The notes under the pieces are model-generated. The model was not told the DNA's origin and did no database searches. It saw only the letters and a list, made by a program, of their open reading frames with translations. This document shows, one piece after another, positions 3,972-8,259 of a stretch of 8,259 nucleotides of DNA (positions are counted from its first letter, which is position 1; every line of letters starts with the position of its first letter). Origin of the DNA: a bacterium Ga0077546 (lineage in GTDB: Bacteria; Cyanobacteriota; Vampirovibrionia; Obscuribacterales; Obscuribacteraceae); NCBI GenBank assembly GCA_001464165.1, contig LNEX01000462.1:1-8259 (forward strand). The letters run 5' to 3'. Both the position numbers and the translations under genes were made by a program.

Positions 3972-6590
3972 TTGAACGAAGAAACAAGCGAAAATGCCAA
4001 ACTACCGGAAGCCTCGGCCTCCGGTAGTTCTGTTATGGCGGCGGCTGTCAAGCCCGCCCCCGCTGACTTCTTGAAAAATTCCAGCCTTTATTTGATTGCG
4101 TTGATGGCACTAGCCTTAGTGCTCACTTTCGTTGGCTATATGCCAATACTCTTTGATTTCTTTGCCGGTGACGACTATGTGCACTTGATCTGGTTAAAAG
4201 AAGCAGTGCAGCATCCAGAACTAGTTTGGCGCAATTTTCACACATCTTGGCTAGACGGCACCACCACTAAGTTTTACCGTCCGCTAATCTCTGTATTCAT
4301 GGTCTCTGACTATGTCCTATGGAATCATAGCGCTATCGGTTTTCACCTCACCAATTTGCTTTTCCACCTAGCCAGCACCGCTTTCATATTTTTGATAGCT
4401 CGCGAACTGGCGATTCTAACCCTGCGAGAAGAAAAGGCAAAAATTCAAGAAGAGCTATCGGGCAAGACTTACAAAGCCCTGCCGATTTCAATCTTATATA
4501 TATGGCCATTTTTCGCAAGCGCAGTGTTTGGGCTTTACCCTTTGCACACTGAAACAGTTTCTTGGATTACAGGCCGAGTTGACGCGGTTGTTACCGCCTT
4601 CATTACTGGATCTTTCTGGTTCTATCTAAGAGCACGCAAAGCTGGCGGCGAAAAAACTAACTGGTTCGCTAGCAAGAAAGCCTCCCTAGCATTCTCATTT
4701 ATATTGATGGTACTGGCACTGCTCTCAAAAGAAATGGCCATTACACTGCCTGCTATTTTCGTTCTAATAGAATTGCTCTATGCCGCGCCCGGTGAGCGTC
4801 CACGTTCTGTTTTAGAGGGCCTACTGAGCAAGTCATACCTAGTGCGTGCCCTCAAGAATACGGCCATGTACTGGGGTTTGATTGTTGTCTATTTCATCGT
4901 ACGACGCTTTGCTCTTGGAACATTTGTCGGCGGTTACGACGACTCGCTCTTCTTCATCGCCAACTACAAAGCCTTTATCAAAACCTGGCTAAACGGACTC
5001 AGGCTCTTCTTCGAGCCTCTCAATCACGAGCTAATTAGTGCTCGCGCCATTCCCACAAGACTGTGGGATTTCTACCTAGGTTTAATCGGCCTCGGCACTC
5101 TCGTCAATCTTGTCTTGACTCCAGCACTGGGACGCCTGTTCTTATTCCTCTGCGGTTGGTTGGTGCTGTCGTTAGCACCGGTCTACAAAATTTTCGCCAT
5201 TGCCGATGACTTACAAGGCAGTAGATTGGCTTACGTGGCCACTGTTCCACTAGCATTTTTAATAGCACTAGCTGTAGTTGTAGTATCTCGCGGTATAGTC
5301 GCCCGCAAACAACTATGGTCACGCTCACTTCTCGGAGTGGGTTTCGTCGCCCTCTCTTTCTATGTTCTGCATCTCAACAACCAAGCTTGGGTTGACGCCG
5401 GAGTAGAAGCCAATTCTATTAGAGCTGGATTATCAAAGCTCTACAAAGAAGTACCAGGCGATCCACAAATTCTTTTTGTTGGCCTGCCGGATCAAATTCA
5501 CGGCGCCTATATCTGTCGCAATGCTCTTGTCGGAATGACGCGTACTCCGCAGCTTGAGCGCGATGCAGTCAATGCCATCATGGTGGATAAGTTTGAACCA
5601 ATTCTGCCCTTTGGCTATATGAAAGAATCTCTATACAAAGACCGCGACAAAGTATTGGTCTACCGCTGGTGCCCAGAAGTGGCTGAGACAGCCAACAGCA
5701 AAGGCCACTTCGAAAAGATGGAACTGAACGACATCAAAGAGTATCCAGTCAAAGAAGCAAAAGTATTTAGCGCTGGGGCTCTACAGACGGTGCTCAAACC
5801 AGTACAGAGTGAAAATACCAAATTTGAATTTTTGCCCGATGGCACGCTCAGTGTCATCGGCGGCAGCGGTAAACTCGGCCGCCCCGAGATGCGCTTTGAC
5901 CCAGGCCCCATCAACGCCTACGCGCTAGAGTTCGTCACTGTCAAACTGAAACAGCAGGCTGTCAGTGATGCCTTTAAATCAGCCTCAGCAAAAGAAGGGG
6001 CCGATCTTTTATACACAAACGATTTAGTACCGCAGTTCGACATCAAGCGCCGCACCCCGACGCCAATGCCAACCACCATAGGGGAAGCCACATTAATATT
6101 CCCCTTGCGCAGCCTCCCCGAATGGTCGCTGGGGGGTAAATCACACGGGCTCACTCTGCGCTTGCCCCACGATAGCAATTGCATAATTGAAGAAATAGCA
6201 GTGGCTCCCGCAGCAAGCCTGGTGCCCCGTCTCAATTTCGCCAATTCTGGTTATCTAGGCAGCAAAGGCTTCCTGCATCTTTCTCAAGAGAAAAAACAAG
6301 ACGACATTACCTTTGATATCAGCCAAATCAAAGGCGACCCAGTTGGCGTCTGGATGGAAGTAACCCGCCCCAATCTGCTTTTCGAAGAACAGAACTGTAC
6401 AACGCCAAGCCGGGTAGCCCAAACAAACACTAAATTCAAAACCGAGTTTAGTGGCAAGAGCGGCACAATCACACTGAAGCGAGAAGATTTCTCCGCCTTA
6501 GGTATTTATCAACTGCGGCTCTGGCCAGTCTTCAAAGATGGCAGCAAAGGCCAAGCCAGCGACCACATTGTTGTAGCTGTCGATTCATAG
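3972..6590 (+). CDS. GT-C/TMTC-like polytopic membrane glycosyltransferase with large C-terminal soluble domain
   Basis: The 872-residue inner-membrane protein has a polar N-terminal tail (1-36), then about eleven hydrophobic segments between 38 and 470. After the first comes F-F-A-G-D-D-Y (63-69), an acidic D-D at the first external loop as in GT-C lipid-sugar-dependent transferases. K-F-Y-R-P-L (100-105), L-H-T-E-T-V-S-W-I-T-G-R-V-D (191-204), L-L-S-K-E (250-254) and S-R-L-A-Y (417-421) resemble the corresponding blocks of the TMTC/DUF1736 group of O-mannosyltransferase-like proteins. Residues about 475-872 are hydrophilic and strand-rich, with no recognised domain and none of the tetratricopeptide repeats usual in TMTC proteins; the last membrane segments place this part probably outside the cytoplasm. 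The start is TTG, with TAAGG at 3961-3965 six nt before it; an ATG at 4035 lacks a ribosome site. It is co-transcribed with the sugar aminotransferase, suggesting transfer of an amino-sugar to an envelope acceptor, which is inference. Confidence 0.75.
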   Translation: MNEETSENAKLPEASASGSSVMAAAVKPAPADFLKNSSLYLIALMALALVLTFVGYMPILFDFFAGDDYVHLIWLKEAVQHPELVWRNFHTSWLDGTTTKFYRPLISVFMVSDYVLWNHSAIGFHLTNLLFHLASTAFIFLIARELAILTLREEKAKIQEELSGKTYKALPISILYIWPFFASAVFGLYPLHTETVSWITGRVDAVVTAFITGSFWFYLRARKAGGEKTNWFASKKASLAFSFILMVLALLSKEMAITLPAIFVLIELLYAAPGERPRSVLEGLLSKSYLVRALKNTAMYWGLIVVYFIVRRFALGTFVGGYDDSLFFIANYKAFIKTWLNGLRLFFEPLNHELISARAIPTRLWDFYLGLIGLGTLVNLVLTPALGRLFLFLCGWLVLSLAPVYKIFAIADDLQGSRLAYVATVPLAFLIALAVVVVSRGIVARKQLWSRSLLGVGFVALSFYVLHLNNQAWVDAGVEANSIRAGLSKLYKEVPGDPQILFVGLPDQIHGAYICRNALVGMTRTPQLERDAVNAIMVDKFEPILPFGYMKESLYKDRDKVLVYRWCPEVAETANSKGHFEKMELNDIKEYPVKEAKVFSAGALQTVLKPVQSENTKFEFLPDGTLSVIGGSGKLGRPEMRFDPGPINAYALEFVTVKLKQQAVSDAFKSASAKEGADLLYTNDLVPQFDIKRRTPTPMPTTIGEATLIFPLRSLPEWSLGGKSHGLTLRLPHDSNCIIEEIAVAPAASLVPRLNFANSGYLGSKGFLHLSQEKKQDDITFDISQIKGDPVGVWMEVTRPNLLFEEQNCTTPSRVAQTNTKFKTEFSGKSGTITLKREDFSALGIYQLRLWPVFKDGSKGQASDHIVVAVDS

Positions 6591-6601
6591 ACGAATAATT
6601 T

Positions 6602-7054
6602 TCACACAGGCCGGTGTGCTGCCAAAAGCTTAAAGGTGAACACCTGTACTTGTTTATCATCTTGATTGGTGACTTTGCTGCGCACCGTGACAATTCCGCG
6701 ACCTGGTCTGGGACTTAGGGGCGAAATATCAAGCACTTCACTGGCTACTTGCAATACATCACCTGGTCTTACTGGCCGTGTCCAACTAATTTCACCGCCA
6801 GCTCCAACTAAGCCGCCACCCACCGGCAGACCACCGTCAACAAGTAAGCGCATAGTAATCGAGGCTGTCAGCCAACCGCTGGCGGCAAGACCAGCAAAGA
6901 AAGTGTCCACAGCTGCCTCTTCATCAAGGTGAAAAGACTGCGGGTCATATTTAGCAGCAAACTCTTTAATCTCGGCTGCTTCTACCTTATATGTGCCACT
7001 AACAAAGCGCTGACCGACAACTAAATCTTCGAGATAAAGGAGTGGGTGATTCAT
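6602..7054 (-). CDS. MaoC-like (R)-specific enoyl-CoA hydratase/dehydratase family protein
   Basis: The protein of about 150 residues is a single hot-dog domain of the MaoC type, which hydrates trans-2-enoyl thioesters to (R)-3-hydroxyacyl thioesters. It shows E-D-L-V-V-G-Q-R-F near the start, then FAAKYDPQSFHLDEEAA, whose Asp and His (D-x4-H) are the catalytic pair of the hydratase motif. A-S-G-W-L-T-A, R-P-V-R-P-G-D-V-L and S-P-R-P-G-R-G-I-V follow. This pattern matches the short stand-alone MaoC dehydratases of many proteobacteria-like genomes, whose true substrate is often unknown. I chose ATG at 7054, preceded by a weak GAGTG; a GTG at 7063 would add three residues. It lies downstream of selB on the same strand with 138 bp between them, and its stop is 11 bp from the convergent membrane-protein gene, with no clear terminator. 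Confidence 0.92.
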   Translation of the reverse strand: MNHPLLYLEDLVVGQRFVSGTYKVEAAEIKEFAAKYDPQSFHLDEEAAVDTFFAGLAASGWLTASITMRLLVDGGLPVGGGLVGAGGEISWTRPVRPGDVLQVASEVLDISPLSPRPGRGIVTVRSKVTNQDDKQVQVFTFKLLAAHRPV

Positions 7055-7112
7055 TTTGTTCACTCATTTTGGTTTTTCGTTTAGGATTCGAGCAAATTAT
7101 CGCCGACAGTAT

Positions 7113-7185
7113 TTGAATTTTCGAATTCCTTGGTTGATTCGCTTTTGCTTACGCCTTTTGCCGATTGTTAAATCGAAAAATTCAA
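7113..7185 (-). repeat. Inverted repeat and TTCG-loop hairpin between selB and the MaoC gene
   Basis: TTGAATTTTCGA (7113-7124) is the reverse complement, with one extra base, of TCGAAAAATTCAA (7173-7185), 48 nt away. Within the left arm GAATT-TTCG-AATTC (7115-7128) makes its own 5-bp hairpin. It could be a weak processing or termination structure after selB, or a regulatory element for the MaoC gene. No T-tract supports a terminator call. Confidence 0.35.
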
Positions 7186-7192
7186 TTACAGC

Positions 7193-8259
7193 CTACTCAG
7201 GCATTCGCAGCAAGGCGCGTCCGCCGCTAATACGCTTGGTTACGCCTTTTTCGTCAAAGTGCGAAAGCAGAGCCATGGCATATTTGCGGGTAGTACTTAG
7301 ACCTTCTCTGAAATCAGAAGGGGAAATGTCTTTTTTTGTTGTCCACAATTTATGCAGCACCAAGTGAGCTGCTCTGATTTTACCAGCAGTAGCAACGAAG
7401 TCGTGATCAACGATGACCACTTGTTTGTTCTTCACCATGCCGTCGAGAGTGAGATGCAGTTTCTTCACATCGAGTTTGACCTGGCGAGCTACTTCTTCTA
7501 TTTCTAGGCAGGGATGCTGGTTGAGCAAAGCCATGATTTGATCGCGCAATCTATTAGTCTGGGCGAATTGCGGGTCGACCGGAGCAGAAATAGTGGCCGA
7601 ACCCTCGGTGGCAGCCGCTGCGGCAGAAGCTGAGCCCGGGCCAGCTTCATCATCAAGAATCTCGTCAGTAATACTGGCCGGGGTAACCAGCGATGAATAG
7701 GCCGCTGCCATGGCACGGCCAGCGGCATTGAGTATTGGCGCAGAATTAGCGATGCTCTCTTTGCTAAAGCCATCGTCTGCATTGCTATCGCCGTTTTCGT
7801 AAACGTCATATCCGGCAATGGTGAATATGCGATCGCCTTCCCGAGCCAATAAGCCTTTCTGCGCCAGGTCGGCCACGATTGCTTGCATCACTGGCCGCGT
7901 GAGAGTATTGAAAGTCTTTTTGCGCATAGTCTCAATGCTGACACCAAAACGAGAATTGTCTTCATTAGCCATGAGTGTTTGTAGCAATGCCAGAATCTTC
8001 AAGCCAATCTGTTCTCTGGTTGAAGTGGCCATGAGCAAATCAGCGATAGAAACTAACTCTCCAGCTTCCAAAGCAGAAGCTGAAGCATTCTTCAGTTTTT
8101 CCATGGGCATAAACCAGGTCATCTGAGCCAGCTTAACAGCCTTTAACGGATGTGCCGCCACAGCCAGAATGAAAGCTCGCTTTTCACTTTCTCTACTGCC
8201 TTCAATCAAAACAGCACTAATATCGTGCACCAATTGCCGAGTCAGCCAACGCGGCCGAT
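7193..8259 (-). CDS. selB: Selenocysteine-specific elongation factor SelB, C-terminal part (N-terminus outside window)
   Basis: The frame is open from the right edge to TAG at 7193-7195, giving 354 codons; no genuine start is inside the window. SelB brings Sec-tRNA to in-frame UGA codons by binding the SECIS hairpin with its C-terminal winged helices. Visible winged-helix segments are: residues 80-150 of the fragment (R-F-G-V-S-I-E-T-M-R, V-A-D-L-A-Q-K-G-L-L, F-T-I-A-G-Y), 235-292 (L-L-N-Q-H-P-C-L-E-I-E-E-V-A), and the terminal one at 293-354 with FREGLSTTRKYAMALLSHFD and G-V-T-K-R-I-S-G-G-R-A-L-L, the SECIS-binding signature. A 75-80 residue Ala/Ser/Asp-rich linker (about 153-230) interrupts the usual succession of helices. 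The GTPase and EF-Tu-like domains must lie beyond the edge. The C-terminal signature makes the identification strong. No selA, selC or selenoprotein gene is visible here. Confidence 0.9.
   Translation of the reverse strand, partial: RPRWLTRQLVHDISAVLIEGSRESEKRAFILAVAAHPLKAVKLAQMTWFMPMEKLKNASASALEAGELVSIADLLMATSTREQIGLKILALLQTLMANEDNSRFGVSIETMRKKTFNTLTRPVMQAIVADLAQKGLLAREGDRIFTIAGYDVYENGDSNADDGFSKESIANSAPILNAAGRAMAAAYSSLVTPASITDEILDDEAGPGSASAAAAATEGSATISAPVDPQFAQTNRLRDQIMALLNQHPCLEIEEVARQVKLDVKKLHLTLDGMVKNKQVVIVDHDFVATAGKIRAAHLVLHKLWTTKKDISPSDFREGLSTTRKYAMALLSHFDEKGVTKRISGGRALLRMPE

Noticed and set aside
5918..6244. Minus-strand open frame of 108 codons inside the membrane-protein gene.
   Set aside because: Shadow frame opposite a long coding region, with no ribosome site and no recognisable features.
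3972..6590. A TMTC protein with tetratricopeptide repeats.
   Set aside because: No degenerate 34-residue helical repeat is visible in residues 475-872; the region looks strand-rich, so only the membrane half is compared to TMTC proteins.
7064..7192. Possible tRNA gene (for example selC), suggested by TTCGA-containing segments next to selB.
   Set aside because: No acceptor stem, D-arm or anticodon arm could be assembled on either strand; the TTCGA segments belong to an A/T-rich inverted repeat.

Overview
This window looks like ordinary bacterial chromosome from a Gram-negative, diderm organism of roughly 50% G+C. A lipopolysaccharide heptosyltransferase-type enzyme implies an outer membrane, a SelB C-terminus implies a selenocysteine pathway, and good AAGGAG-type ribosome sites occur beside several TTG starts. 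The alanine/lysine-rich and low-complexity inserts in several proteins recall deep-branching environmental groups, for example the non-photosynthetic cyanobacterial relatives (Vampirovibrionia/Obscuribacterales). That placement is a guess from style only, and nothing here proves a taxon. I see no insertion sequence, prophage, CRISPR array, tRNA or rRNA.

Layout. 1-125 (+) is the 3' end of a nucleoside diphosphate kinase gene (ndk). It converges on a GT9 heptosyltransferase gene (177-1532, -) that carries two unusual repeat-bearing insertions. A 442-bp divergent intergenic region (1533-1974) is rich in inverted repeats and leads into a 110-residue basic protein (1975-2307, +), which has a lysine/alanine-rich tail and a ribbon-helix-helix domain and ends at a strong intrinsic terminator (2363-2393). 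A second intergenic stretch (2394-2710) holds another dyad with a T-run, a possible small ORF and a weak promoter candidate. It precedes a two-gene operon: a DegT/DnrJ/EryC1/StrS sugar aminotransferase (2711-3958, +) and a large GT-C/TMTC-like membrane protein with a ~400-residue C-terminal soluble region (3972-6590, +). On the other strand, reading inward from the right edge, lie the C-terminal half of SelB (7193-8259, -, cut by the window) and a MaoC-like dehydratase (6602-7054, -), which converges on the membrane protein gene with only 11 bp between the stops.

How the genes may work together. The heptosyltransferase, the PLP sugar aminotransferase and the polytopic glycosyltransferase-like protein all fit cell-envelope glycan assembly: core sugar addition in the cytoplasm, amino-sugar nucleotide synthesis, and lipid-linked sugar transfer outside the membrane. 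Only the last two form a clear transcription unit. ndk, the basic DNA-binding protein, the MaoC protein and SelB are housekeeping or unlinked functions. The least explained parts are the structured leader of the basic RHH protein (about 1757-1974), the nested inverted repeat at 1607-1684, and the insertions in the heptosyltransferase and SelB.
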